64,000 bases of DNA, taken from the NCBI GenBank assembly GCA_022844275.1, contig JALHMB010000006.1, positions 339,001 to 403,000 of the forward strand, in the 5' to 3' direction. Under the pieces are notes generated by a model that was not told the DNA's origin, made no database searches, and worked only from the letters and a program-made list of their open reading frames with translations. This stretch comes from Hyphomicrobiaceae bacterium. GTDB taxonomy: Bacteria > Pseudomonadota > Alphaproteobacteria > Rhizobiales > Hyphomicrobiaceae. The translations under genes were made by a program, and so were the position numbers. Shown here piece after piece: positions 1-10,292 of this stretch. Numbering within the stretch: the stretch's first letter is position 1; each line of letters starts with the position of its first letter.

Positions 1-1265
<1,265 letters not shown>

Positions 1266-1324
1266 CGGGTGCCATCAGGCTCAACTGAGACAGGGCCCAA
1301 CTCGGACAGGACAGCCGCGACGCC

Positions 1325-2212
1325 ATGGCATCACTGAAAGACATGCGCACGCGCATCGCCTCGGTCAAGGCGACGCGCAAGATCACCAAAGCCATGCAGA
1401 TGGTGGCTGCGGCGAAGCTTCGGCGCGCGCAGGAAGCGGCCCATGCCGCGCGCCCCTACGCCCAGCGCATGGACCAGATCCTGGCCAACCTGAACAGCCG
1501 CCTCGCCAGCAAGGAGGGCATGTCGCCACTCCTCGTCGGCACCGGCAAGGAAGACACGCACCTGCTGATCGTGATGACCGCCGAGCGCGGTCTTTGCGGC
1601 GGCTTCAACTCGAATATCTCGCGGCGCGCGCGACAGGACATCCGCCGCCTGGTCGCGGCCGGCAAGACGGTCAAGATCCTGACTGTCGGCCGCAAGGGCT
1701 TTGACAACCTGCGCCGCGACTACACGAGGCAAATTCTCGATCGGATCGACCTCAAGGGCGTCAAGCAGCTCGGCTTCGTCAATGCCGAGGAGATCGCCGA
1801 AAAGGTCATGGCGATGTTCGAGGCCGGCCAGTTCGACGTCGCGACGATGTACTACTCCGAGTTCCAGAACGTCATCACGCAGAAGCCGACGGCACTGCAG
1901 CTCATCCCCGCCAAGCTTCCCGAGAAGGCCGAGGGCACGCAGGCTGCCAAAGCTGAGGCCATCTACGAGTACGAGCCCTCCGAGGAAGAGATTCTCGGCC
2001 AGCTCCTCAAGCGCAACATCGCGACGCAGATCTTCCGCGGGCTTCTCGAGAACGCGGCTGGCGAGCAGGGCGCGCGCATGACCGCCATGGACAACGCGAC
2101 GCGCAATGCCGGCGACATGATCAACAAGCTGACCATCAAGTACAATCGCCAGCGTCAGGCGAACATCACCAAGGAGCTGATCGAGATCATCTCCGGTGCC
2201 GAGGCGCTGTAG
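1325..2212 (+). CDS. atpG: F1 ATP synthase subunit gamma
   Basis: This is the central rotor shaft of F1, coupling rotation of the c-ring to ATP synthesis in the beta subunits. The 295-residue product begins [20 protein letters not shown], the canonical N-terminal helix. It ends with the paired C-terminal helix containing [17 protein letters not shown], which forms the coiled coil of the shaft. The length is normal for alphaproteobacteria. The start at 1325 matches the family N-terminus. It lies between atpA and atpD on the same strand and is probably co-transcribed with both. Confidence 0.97.
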   Translation: MASLKDMRTRIASVKATRKITKAMQMVAAAKLRRAQEAAHAARPYAQRMDQILANLNSRLASKEGMSPLLVGTGKEDTHLLIVMTAERGLCGGFNSNISRRARQDIRRLVAAGKTVKILTVGRKGFDNLRRDYTRQILDRIDLKGVKQLGFVNAEEIAEKVMAMFEAGQFDVATMYYSEFQNVITQKPTALQLIPAKLPEKAEGTQAAKAEAIYEYEPSEEEILGQLLKRNIATQIFRGLLENAAGEQGARMTAMDNATRNAGDMINKLTIKYNRQRQANITKELIEIISGAEAL

Positions 2213-3739
<1,527 letters not shown>

Positions 3740-3840
3740 TCCGGAAATTGGGCAGGGGCAGGGGCTGAGCCACGGGCCGCGGGTCGGCGTGTGGTGGGGG
3801 GCCCATCAGCAGACGGCCAGGGCCGCGGAGAGGGTACCGC

Positions 3841-4065
3841 ATGAGCGAAGAATTCGGATCATGCTGCGCAACGCTCAAGGAAGTGATCACGTCGAAAGAG
3901 TTTTCGACGCTGATCGAGGAAGGTGAAGACGGCGTGCTGTATATGTCGGTCGGCGTCGTCGACAGCGACAACGAAGAAGATGGCATGGTGGACTATCCGG
4001 TGTTCTACTGCCCGTTCTGCGGCACTCAGTTGCAAGAGCAGGACGACGAGAAGGCCGCCTCCTGA
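3841..4065 (+). CDS. small Cys-containing hypothetical protein inside the atp operon
   Basis: A 74-residue acidic protein begins MSEEFGSCCATLKEV and contains a late CPFC pair in YCPFCGTQLQ. The vicinal Cys8-Cys9 and the CxxC could together bind one zinc ion, like a half ribbon, but this is inference. A good ribosome-binding site (GAGAGGG) precedes the ATG at 3841. It sits 101 bp after atpD and 247 bp before atpC on the same strand, so it is probably transcribed with the ATP synthase genes. I do not recognise the family and have no functional assignment. No signal peptide or membrane segment is visible. Confidence 0.75.
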   Translation: MSEEFGSCCATLKEVITSKEFSTLIEEGEDGVLYMSVGVVDSDNEEDGMVDYPVFYCPFCGTQLQEQDDEKAAS

Positions 4066-4130
4066 GGCGAGACACGATACAGAAGACCATGGCGAGCGCT
4101 CACCCTTTCGGGGCGCGCTCGCCGCAGTAG

Positions 4131-4206
4131 CTAGTGTGATGATCGAGAAATTCGCCATATCTCGCGGCACGGTATCGAGCGAATTCCTCGATCTGAATCA
4201 CACTAG
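4131..4206. repeat. imperfect palindromic repeat, copy 1 (between small gene and atpC)
   Basis: The left arm at 4131-4155 starts CTAGTGTGATGATCGAG. The right arm at 4179-4206 is its reverse complement apart from a 3-base insertion and one mismatch, and ends ATCACACTAG. The spacer is 23 bases. It would form a long hairpin in RNA or DNA and resembles a dispersed intergenic palindrome. A second palindrome with similar outer ends follows 15 bp later. Confidence 0.8.
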
Positions 4207-4220
4207 AAAGCATATGATTC

Positions 4221-4297
4221 CAGTGTCCCTTTTGATTCCGAAGTTCGCTCGGGACGCTAGCATCGACGTTAGGCGAACTTCGGAATCGGGACACTAG
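4221..4297. repeat. imperfect palindromic repeat, copy 2 (upstream of atpC)
   Basis: The left arm is at 4221-4248 and reads AGTGTCCC, an extra TTTT, then GATTCCGAAGTTCGC. The right arm at 4273-4297 reads GCGAACTTCGGAATCGGGAC and then ACTAG. The arms match except for the 4-base insertion. The right end lies only 15 bp before the atpC start, so the hairpin would sit just ahead of its ribosome-binding region. Confidence 0.8.
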
Positions 4298-4312
4298 AGA
4301 CCGGGATCAGTC

Positions 4313-4714
4313 ATGGCAGGCACTTTCAAGATCGAACTCGTCAGCCCCGAGCGGGTGCTTCTCTCCGGGGAGGCGACAGAGGTCGTTGTGCCGGGTCTCG
4401 AAGGTGATTTCACCGTTCTCGCCGGCCACGCGCCGGTGATCAGCGCGCTGCGCCCCGGCATCCTCGATATCCGTGATGGTTCGAGCCGGCGCCGCATCTA
4501 CGTCCGCGGCGGCTTTGCCGAGGTCGATCCGACCCAGCTCACCATTCTTGCGCAGAACCTCGTCGACATCGGCGCGGCCGCTCCCGGCCAGATCGCGGCA
4601 GAGCTACAGGTCGCGGAGCAGATGCTGGCCTCGGCTACGGACGACGCCGGACGGTTGCTGGCGAACGACGCCCTCGCCGCGCTCAAGTCGATCGACACGC
4701 GCGCTGCTGCCTGA
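4313..4714 (+). CDS. atpC: F1 ATP synthase subunit epsilon
   Basis: This is the small rotor subunit that binds gamma and the c-ring and can inhibit ATP hydrolysis. The 133 residues begin MAGTFKIELVSPERVLLSGE, with the characteristic VVPGLEGDFTVLAGHAPVI of the beta-sandwich domain and a short C-terminal helical part. The start fits the family N-terminus. It closes the atp operon, but it is separated from atpD by a small gene and two palindromes, which could allow separate processing or translation control of this cistron. Confidence 0.97.
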   Translation: MAGTFKIELVSPERVLLSGEATEVVVPGLEGDFTVLAGHAPVISALRPGILDIRDGSSRRRIYVRGGFAEVDPTQLTILAQNLVDIGAAAPGQIAAELQVAEQMLASATDDAGRLLANDALAALKSIDTRAAA

Positions 4715-4726
4715 GCCCGTTCAGGC
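4709..4726. terminator. short hairpin at the convergent ends of atpC and the next minus-strand gene
   Basis: GCCTGA and TCAGGC form a 6-bp stem around a 6-base loop, spanning the atpC stop and the stop of the convergent gene. There is no T run, so it is only a weak candidate for a shared 3' end. Confidence 0.25.
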
Positions 4727-5371
4727 TCGGCCGAACCAGCCTCGCACCGCTGTGAGAAGCCGCGCCGCTTCCGCGCGCATTGCCTGCGTGAGCGGCCGCA
4801 TGAAACGGCGCACGCGCTCCTTCACCACGCGGCCGTAGCGCCAGGGCCAGGAAGTGCGGATCCAGTCGGTCAGCGCGTGCTTCCACGGCATGAGAATGCC
4901 GTAAGCGCGCGCGAACCACGGAATGCGCAGGAGTTGCGTTTCCGTGAGCTGAAAGAGGCGGGCGACGATGGCCGTACCGATGATCTTCGCGCCTATGAAA
5001 AGCAGTGTCGCTTCGACTTCGCGTCCCGAGGCAATCAGGAAGACGGCAAGCAGCTTCAGCGGCAGGATGAGGATGGAAGGCGCACCGAAGACCAGCAGCG
5101 CGCCATAGGGCGGCAGGCGCTGGACCCAGGCCTCGATCCACGCGATTGGCTTGAGGCGCCCAAGCTGCGCCAGCGCAGCAGCGAGCGGCCGCCAGCCCCA
5201 TTCCTCGAAGACGATGATGATTGCCAGCAGCGCTTGGAGAACTAGCCGCGCTCCCGCCACAAGCGCGCGGAGGCCCTGAAGCGTCAGACGCGTGACTGTC
5301 GTATTGGCAAAGCGCGGCCTGCGCTGCGGCGCAGGCGCTTGCGGGCTCGGTGGTGCTGGCTCCGTCGACAC
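4721..5371 (-). CDS. hypothetical membrane protein
   Basis: A 216-residue protein has a GTG start and a Pro-rich N-terminus (MSTEPAPPSPQAPAPQRRP). It then shows about three hydrophobic stretches: around residues 38-58 (ALVAGARLVLQALLAIIIVF), around 90-115 (GALLVFGAPSILILPLKLLAVFL) and 122-140 (ATLLFIGAKIIGTAIVA). The C-terminus is Arg- and Trp-rich and probably cytoplasmic. It looks like a conserved proteobacterial integral membrane protein, but I cannot name a function. It converges on atpC with only 6 bp between stops. Upstream lies a repeat-rich spacer. Confidence 0.7.
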   Translation of the reverse strand: MSTEPAPPSPQAPAPQRRPRFANTTVTRLTLQGLRALVAGARLVLQALLAIIIVFEEWGWRPLAAALAQLGRLKPIAWIEAWVQRLPPYGALLVFGAPSILILPLKLLAVFLIASGREVEATLLFIGAKIIGTAIVARLFQLTETQLLRIPWFARAYGILMPWKHALTDWIRTSWPWRYGRVVKERVRRFMRPLTQAMRAEAARLLTAVRGWFGRA

Positions 5372-5437
5372 GCGGTGTGGGCTCCGGTTGGGCGAGCCAA
5401 GCTAACCGAATTCGCGTGCTCGCGCCTCCGGCGCGAC

Positions 5438-5481
5438 GGGGCTTTTGCCCCGAACCCCAACCGGGAGGGACACCCTCCCGG
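5438..5481. repeat. paired GC hairpins, dispersed intergenic repeat type
   Basis: GGGGC-tttt-GCCCC (5438-5451) is followed by a perfect 9-bp hairpin CCGGGAGGG-aca-CCCTCCCGG (5461-5481). The layout of two hairpins joined by CGAACCCC-like sequence is of a kind common between genes in GC-rich alphaproteobacteria. It may be mobile or structural. Confidence 0.6.
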
Positions 5482-5624
5482 ACCCACCCGTTTTTATCAT
5501 CAGATCGCTCGCGGCGAACGCGCCAGCATCCCTTCTACCTGTCCTTCGTCGCGCCAAAGGCGCGCTTCCAGCGCAATGAGAAGGTTAGGAGGAGAGGCAG
5601 CCGCTTGCGCTGGCGTTGGCGTAT

Positions 5625-5676
5625 GCCGCCGCCCCTCACCCCGACCCTCTCCCCATTGAAGACAATGGGGAGAGGG
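5625..5676. repeat. REP-like palindrome, copy 1
   Basis: A perfect 14-bp stem, CCCTCTCCCCATTG with CAATGGGGAGAGGG around the loop AAGA (5645-5676), is preceded by GCCGCCGCCCCTCACCC. The same flank and stem family recurs at 32402-32512, so this is a dispersed repeat and not a gene-specific terminator. Confidence 0.75.
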
Positions 5677-5799
5677 GGGGGAAGAAAGCGCTCGCGGCAA
5701 ATTCCAAATCACAAAAAGCGGGGGCTCCGGGGGTGTCCCCCGGGCGGAGCGCGAGGCCGCGGCCTCGCTCGTGCCGCAGGCACGACAATCGACGCGCCC

Positions 5800-5836
5800 A
5801 AATGAAAAGGCCCGCGGAATCTCTCCCACGGGCCTT
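5800..5836 (-). terminator. rho-independent terminator of the phasin gene
   Basis: On the minus strand, AAGGCCCG pairs with CGGGCCTT and is followed directly by TTCATTT. It lies 28-64 bp after the phasin stop codon. Confidence 0.7.
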
Positions 5837-5863
5837 CGGTATTGATTACTTGCTTAAATCCGA

Positions 5864-6319
5864 TCAGGCGCGCTTGCGGGCCTTATCGACGGTCTTCGCG
5901 GTGGCCTCGGAGGCCGACTCGAAGGCCTGGGTCGCGAAGCTTGTCGAAAGCTCGAAGAGCTCCTTGGTCTGGGCGCCGGCGACAGAGAACTGACGCTGCA
6001 TGAACTCCGCCTGGATGCGGAACGCCTCGGGGATGGAACCAGCGCGAGCGATGGCGCGGGCGGCGTCGAAGGCGGCGTCTGCATTGAAGACCGCATTGTC
6101 GAGGATCTTCGTGCTGATCGACTTCATGCCGGCCTGCGCCGTCAGAGCGAGCTCCTCAGCGGTCTTGGCGTGATCCTTGGCGGCTACCTTGAAGGTCTCG
6201 AAAGCCTCCTGCGAGCGGGCGACGCCCTCCTCGGCCATGACCTGGATGTTCTCGGGGATCTTGGCGGCCTTGGCAGCTTCCATGAACTGCTCGGCCTGGC
6301 GCGTGAAATGCTCATTCAT
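5864..6319 (-). CDS. phasin family protein
   Basis: A 151-residue helical, Ala-rich protein begins MNEHFTRQAEQFMEAAKAAK. The pattern (long amphipathic helices, FSVAGAQTKELFELSTSFAT, Lys-rich end) is that of phasins, which coat polyhydroxyalkanoate granules. The frame is open 44 codons further upstream, but the ATG at 6319 is preceded by GGAGA and matches the family start, so the longer form is rejected. It has its own terminator and a repeated quasi-palindrome 97-131 bp upstream. No PHA synthase or depolymerase gene is nearby. Related phasin-like proteins also occur in bacteria without PHA, so the granule role is family inference. Confidence 0.88.
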   Translation of the reverse strand: MNEHFTRQAEQFMEAAKAAKIPENIQVMAEEGVARSQEAFETFKVAAKDHAKTAEELALTAQAGMKSISTKILDNAVFNADAAFDAARAIARAGSIPEAFRIQAEFMQRQFSVAGAQTKELFELSTSFATQAFESASEATAKTVDKARKRA

Positions 6320-6415
6320 CTGACGTCTCCGTTTCTCTGATTTGGCCTTGGTTGCATGAGCACTGGCCTCCGGCTCATGCAGGAATATTGTCCGCAGCAG
6401 GTATGTAGGGTGCCA

Positions 6416-6450
6416 TATTGTGCGTTGCAACATGATTGTGCGGCGCACCA
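6416..6450. promoter_or_regulatory. tandem quasi-palindromic sites upstream of phasin, possible PhaR-type operator
   Basis: Two copies of ATTGTGCGnnGCAnCAT lie at 6416-6432 and 6434-6450. Each is a near-palindrome built on TGTGCG/GCAnCA. Phasin genes are classically repressed by PhaR, which binds TGC-rich elements, so a PhaR-like operator is a reasonable inference. No regulator gene is in the window. Confidence 0.5.
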
Positions 6451-6487
6451 TTTAGACTTTAGTCGTAAAAGGGGGATGGCGGAGGAA

Positions 6488-9028
6488 TTAAGTGAGGTCG
6501 TCGCGATCACCGGGTCCGAGCAGGATCTCGCGCTTGCCGACGTTGTTCGCGGGCCCGACGAGGCCTTCGCGCTCCATGCGGTCCATGAGATCGGCGGCGC
6601 GGTTGTAGCCGATGGCGAGACGGCGCTGCAGGAAGCTCGTCGAGGCGCGCTGCTCGCGCACGACCAGCGCCACGGCCCGGTCGAAAAGCTCATCGGCTTC
6701 GTCCTCGGGGTCCAGCTCCTCGTCTTCGGGCGCGTGGTCGAGGACGACATCCACGTAGGCCGGCTCGCCCTGAGCGCGGAGATGATCCGCGACCTGCTCG
6801 ACTTCCTCGTCCGAAACGAACGGCCCGTGCACGCGCATGATGGCGCTGCCGGCACCTGAGAACAGCATGTCGCCGGCGCCAAGGAGCTGCTCGGCACCCT
6901 GCTCGTTGAGGATCGTGCGGCTGTCGATCTTGGACGCGACCTTGAAACTGATGCGCGTTGGGAAGTTCGCCTTGATCGTGCCGGTGATGACATCGACGCT
7001 CGGGCGTTGCGTCGCCATGATGAGGTGAATGCCGGCCGCGCGCGCCATCTGCGCGAGACGCTGCACGGCGCCTTCGACTTCCTTGCCAGCAACCACCATC
7101 AGGTCCGCGAACTCGTCCACCACGACGACGATGAAGGGCATGGGCGTATAGTCGAGTGGCTCGCTCTCGAACATCGGCTTGCCAGTCTCGGGATGGAAAC
7201 CGGTCTGCACGCGGCGTGCGAGCTTCTCGCCGCGCTCGACGGCAGTGCGCACGCGCGTGTTGAACATCTCGATGTTGCGAACGCCGAGCTTGGACATACG
7301 CCGATAGCGCTCTTCCATTTCGCGCACGACCCACTCGAGCGCACCGGCGGCCTGATGCGGATCGGTGACGACGGGCGTCAGCAGATGCGGAATGCCGTTG
7401 TAGGCGGAGAGCTCCAGCATCTTCGGGTCGATCATGAGAAAGCGACAGGTGTCCGGCGAATGACGGTAGAGCAGCGAGAGGATTAGCGCGTTCACGCCAA
7501 CCGACTTGCCGGAGCCCGTGGTGCCCGCGATCAGCAGATGCGGCATACGCGCGAGATCGACGACGATCGGATCACCGGCAATGCTCTTGCCGAGTGTGAT
7601 TGGCAGGTGCGCCTCGCTCGCGACGAATGGTTCGGCCTCGAGCAGCTCGCGCAGGAAGACGGATTCGCGCCGCGCATTCGGCAGCTCGATGCCAATGGCA
7701 TTGCGCCCGGGAACAACGGCAATACGTGCAGACGCCGCGCTCATGGAGCGCGCGATGTCGTCGGCGAGCGCAATCACGCGCGCTGATTTCGTGCCGCGTG
7801 CCGGCACGAGCTCATAGAGCGTCACGACCGGACCAGGACGGATATCTTTAATCTCGCCCTTAACGCCGAAGTCGGCGAGCACGTCCTCGAGCAGACGCGC
7901 GTTGCCACGCATGACGGCGTGATTGATCTCGGCGCCCTGCTTGGAAGGCGGCGGTCGGCGCAGGATGTCGAGCGAGGGATGCTGAAAGCCTTTCGGACGC
8001 GGCGCGCGCCGGCGCGGCGGCGGCTCCGGCTGCAACTGAGGCTCCGGTGCGGGCTCCGCACGGCGCGGGGGCTCCGGCGCAAACACGGGCTCGCGCTCCA
8101 GGCTCGGCCCGCGCTGAAGACGTGCGCCTGGCGGCGCGAAACGCTCGGCAATAATGCGGCTCTGCTTCTCGGTCGCCGTGTCGAACGTGATCGGCGGCTC
8201 GTCGTCATCGGCATGGGTCGGCGCATGATGAACGGGTGCGGCGGGCCGGGCCGACCAGAGATCCGGCGCCTCGACGTAGTTTCTCATCGGGCCTGTCGGC
8301 GCAACGAACTCGGGTTCGTGCTGAAAACTATGCCGAGGGCGTGAGCGGCGCCAGTTGCTGCGCCCGGCCTTGAGACGCTGCGTGAGACCGGTCATGGCCT
8401 CTCCGAAGACGCTCGGCTCGGCGCGGGGATCGCGCTGCCAGAGGAGGGCGTACTCGCGCTGTGTGAGGCCGAGCGCCGTCGAAAGTGCGCACATACCGCC
8501 GGCGAAAAGCATGAGGCCGGCGACGAGCCCAGCCCGCGCCGGATTGATCATGGCGAAGACGCTCGAAGCGAGCTTCAGGACCATGCCGCCGAATGCGCCG
8601 CCGAGACCGTGATGCAGCGGCCAGCTTGCCGGCGGCGGCAGGGAGGACAGAGCACCCGCGAGAACGAGCAGCGCGAAGGGCGCGATCATGATGCGCCAGC
8701 GGGCTTCGAGAAGTCGGCGGCGCAGGATCAGCTCCGCGCTCCAGAAGCTCACGATGACCATGCCGAAGATGGCTGCGAGACCGACCGATTGCAGAAGCAG
8801 ATCGGAGAAGATGGCGCCGAGCGGACCCATCCAGTTGCGCGTTGCGCCACCCGCGGCGTGTGTGAGGCTCGGGTCCGCCGCGGACCAGGAGATCAGGCTT
8901 AGCCAGCCGGCAGCCGTCAGCCCCGCGAGCGCCATACCCGCAAGCCGCCAAAAGCTGCCCTTCAGCCGCTCTTCCAGTGGGTGTGGAAGTATCGGCCGCG
9001 GCTCATAGCTGGAGCCATGCAACGCCAT
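6488..9028 (-). CDS. ftsK: DNA translocase FtsK
   Basis: This 846-residue translocase acts at the division septum, pumping chromosome ends and activating XerCD at dif. The N-terminal ~190 residues hold four hydrophobic segments (for example MALAGLTAAGWLSLISW and IMIAPFALLVLAGALSSL). A Pro/Arg-rich linker runs to about residue 340. The motor follows, with the Walker A motif GTTGSGKS near residue 503 and Walker B-like FIVVVVDEFADLM. The C-terminal winged-helix gamma domain (RASTSFLQRRLAIGYNRAADL) recognises KOPS DNA. A XerC/XerD-type recombinase is encoded at 17036. The start at 9028 leaves 21 bp to the upstream aminotransferase stop, so the two genes may be co-transcribed. Confidence 0.97.
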   Translation of the reverse strand: MALHGSSYEPRPILPHPLEERLKGSFWRLAGMALAGLTAAGWLSLISWSAADPSLTHAAGGATRNWMGPLGAIFSDLLLQSVGLAAIFGMVIVSFWSAELILRRRLLEARWRIMIAPFALLVLAGALSSLPPPASWPLHHGLGGAFGGMVLKLASSVFAMINPARAGLVAGLMLFAGGMCALSTALGLTQREYALLWQRDPRAEPSVFGEAMTGLTQRLKAGRSNWRRSRPRHSFQHEPEFVAPTGPMRNYVEAPDLWSARPAAPVHHAPTHADDDEPPITFDTATEKQSRIIAERFAPPGARLQRGPSLEREPVFAPEPPRRAEPAPEPQLQPEPPPRRRAPRPKGFQHPSLDILRRPPPSKQGAEINHAVMRGNARLLEDVLADFGVKGEIKDIRPGPVVTLYELVPARGTKSARVIALADDIARSMSAASARIAVVPGRNAIGIELPNARRESVFLRELLEAEPFVASEAHLPITLGKSIAGDPIVVDLARMPHLLIAGTTGSGKSVGVNALILSLLYRHSPDTCRFLMIDPKMLELSAYNGIPHLLTPVVTDPHQAAGALEWVVREMEERYRRMSKLGVRNIEMFNTRVRTAVERGEKLARRVQTGFHPETGKPMFESEPLDYTPMPFIVVVVDEFADLMVVAGKEVEGAVQRLAQMARAAGIHLIMATQRPSVDVITGTIKANFPTRISFKVASKIDSRTILNEQGAEQLLGAGDMLFSGAGSAIMRVHGPFVSDEEVEQVADHLRAQGEPAYVDVVLDHAPEDEELDPEDEADELFDRAVALVVREQRASTSFLQRRLAIGYNRAADLMDRMEREGLVGPANNVGKREILLGPGDRDDLT

Positions 9029-9049
9029 GATCCCAAGTTGCTGTTACGC

Positions 9050-10264
9050 CTACAGGGCAACAACACGCTGAAGCGCCTCGCGGATCGTGGCCACATCGTG
9101 CACAAGGGCGACACGGATGTATTGCTCGGCCGGATTAATTCCACGCGCGTTCGGTTGCGCCAAATAGGCACCTGGGACAACCTTCACACCGCAGCGTTTC
9201 CAAAGAGTTACGGTCGCAGGCAAAGAACCGCCAAGATGGCTCATATCGAGCCACAGAAAGAAGCCGCCGGCGGGGCGCTTGTAGCCGAAACGCGAGCCCA
9301 AAACCTCGTCACAAACGTCGAATTTGGCCCTGTAGGCCTGCCGGATGACGGCAACATGCTGCTCCTCGCTCCACACGGCTACAGAGGCGTGCTGAACGAC
9401 GCCCGGCATCTGCGGCGCCGTGAGATTGCGAATCTCGGCGAAGGTTTCGAGGAAATCAGCGTCGCCAGCCGCGAATCCCGAGCGCAGGCCCGGCAGGTTC
9501 GACCGCTTAGAAAGCGAGTTGAAGACGATGATGTTCTTGAAGCCGTCGGACGTGCCCGCCGCCACCTGCAGGCCGCCGATCGGGGGCTCCCGGGTGTAGA
9601 TCTCCGAGTAGCACTCGTCGAAGAACAGCATGAAGTTGTATTGGCGCGCGAGCGCAAGGGCTTTGCGGATGTAGTCGGGTGACGCAACTGACCCCTGTGG
9701 ATTAGCCGGCGAGCAGAGGTAGAAGGCGACCGTGCGGGCGAGCGTCTCGGGTTGCTTCTCCAGCTCATCGAGATCGGGGAGGAAGCCCGTCTCGACCGTC
9801 GCGTCGAGGAACACGGGTTCGCAGTTCGCGGCGTACGTGGCACCGAGATAGGCGTGGTACATGGGGTTCGGCAGCAGGACGACCGGACGCCCCTCGACGG
9901 CTTTGCGGCCGACCGCCGGCAGGATGGCGAAGAACAGTCCCTCTCGCGAGCCGTTGAGCGGATGCACGTGGCGCAACGGATCGATCGTGCCTGCAATGCC
10001 ATACCGCCGCTCGATCCAGGCGCCGATCGTATTGCGCAGCTCCTCGCTCGCGCGAATGGGCGGATACTTGGCAAGCGTCTCCTTCGCCTCGATCATCTTG
10101 TCGGTGACGAAGCCGGGCATGACTTCGCGCGGCTCGCCGACCATCATCTCGATGGTGGGCTTGATGCCGGGCTCGATGCCGTCGAGCAAACGACGAAGGC
10201 GGGTGAAGGGCGATAGGATCACGCCCTGAGCGAGCGCGTGCAGTCCGGTCGGGGCGGCAGTCAT
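9050..10264 (-). CDS. class I/II PLP-dependent aminotransferase (DapC-like)
   Basis: This 404-residue fold type I aminotransferase has the PLP lysine in NSLSKRSNLPGLRSGF and the conserved SPANPQGS and FDECYSEIY segments. The closest pattern I recognise is succinyldiaminopimelate/LL-diaminopimelate aminotransferase of lysine and peptidoglycan synthesis, but substrate cannot be fixed from sequence. The frame is open to 10366. MTAAPTGLHALAQGV at 10264 has an AGGATCG site upstream and avoids overlapping the next gene, so I chose it. It lies between ftsK and the serine hydrolase pair, all on the minus strand. Confidence 0.88.
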   Translation of the reverse strand: MTAAPTGLHALAQGVILSPFTRLRRLLDGIEPGIKPTIEMMVGEPREVMPGFVTDKMIEAKETLAKYPPIRASEELRNTIGAWIERRYGIAGTIDPLRHVHPLNGSREGLFFAILPAVGRKAVEGRPVVLLPNPMYHAYLGATYAANCEPVFLDATVETGFLPDLDELEKQPETLARTVAFYLCSPANPQGSVASPDYIRKALALARQYNFMLFFDECYSEIYTREPPIGGLQVAAGTSDGFKNIIVFNSLSKRSNLPGLRSGFAAGDADFLETFAEIRNLTAPQMPGVVQHASVAVWSEEQHVAVIRQAYRAKFDVCDEVLGSRFGYKRPAGGFFLWLDMSHLGGSLPATVTLWKRCGVKVVPGAYLAQPNARGINPAEQYIRVALVHDVATIREALQRVVAL

Positions 10265-10292
10265 GTCTGTACGATCCTGCTGACGGCGATGC

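Larger units (their letters stand above)
5372..5863. other. repeat-rich intergenic spacer (492 bp)
   Basis: No credible gene is present. The overlapping open frames are Pro/Arg-rich and carry no ribosome-binding sites. The stretch holds paired GC hairpins (5438-5481), a REP-like palindrome (5645-5676), a run of short G/C inverted repeats around 5716-5775, and the phasin terminator (5800-5836). Confidence 0.7.

Noticed and set aside
5339-5829. Several overlapping short ORFs in the spacer before the phasin gene
   Set aside because: All are Pro/Arg-rich, lack ribosome-binding sites and are explained by GC-rich repeats.
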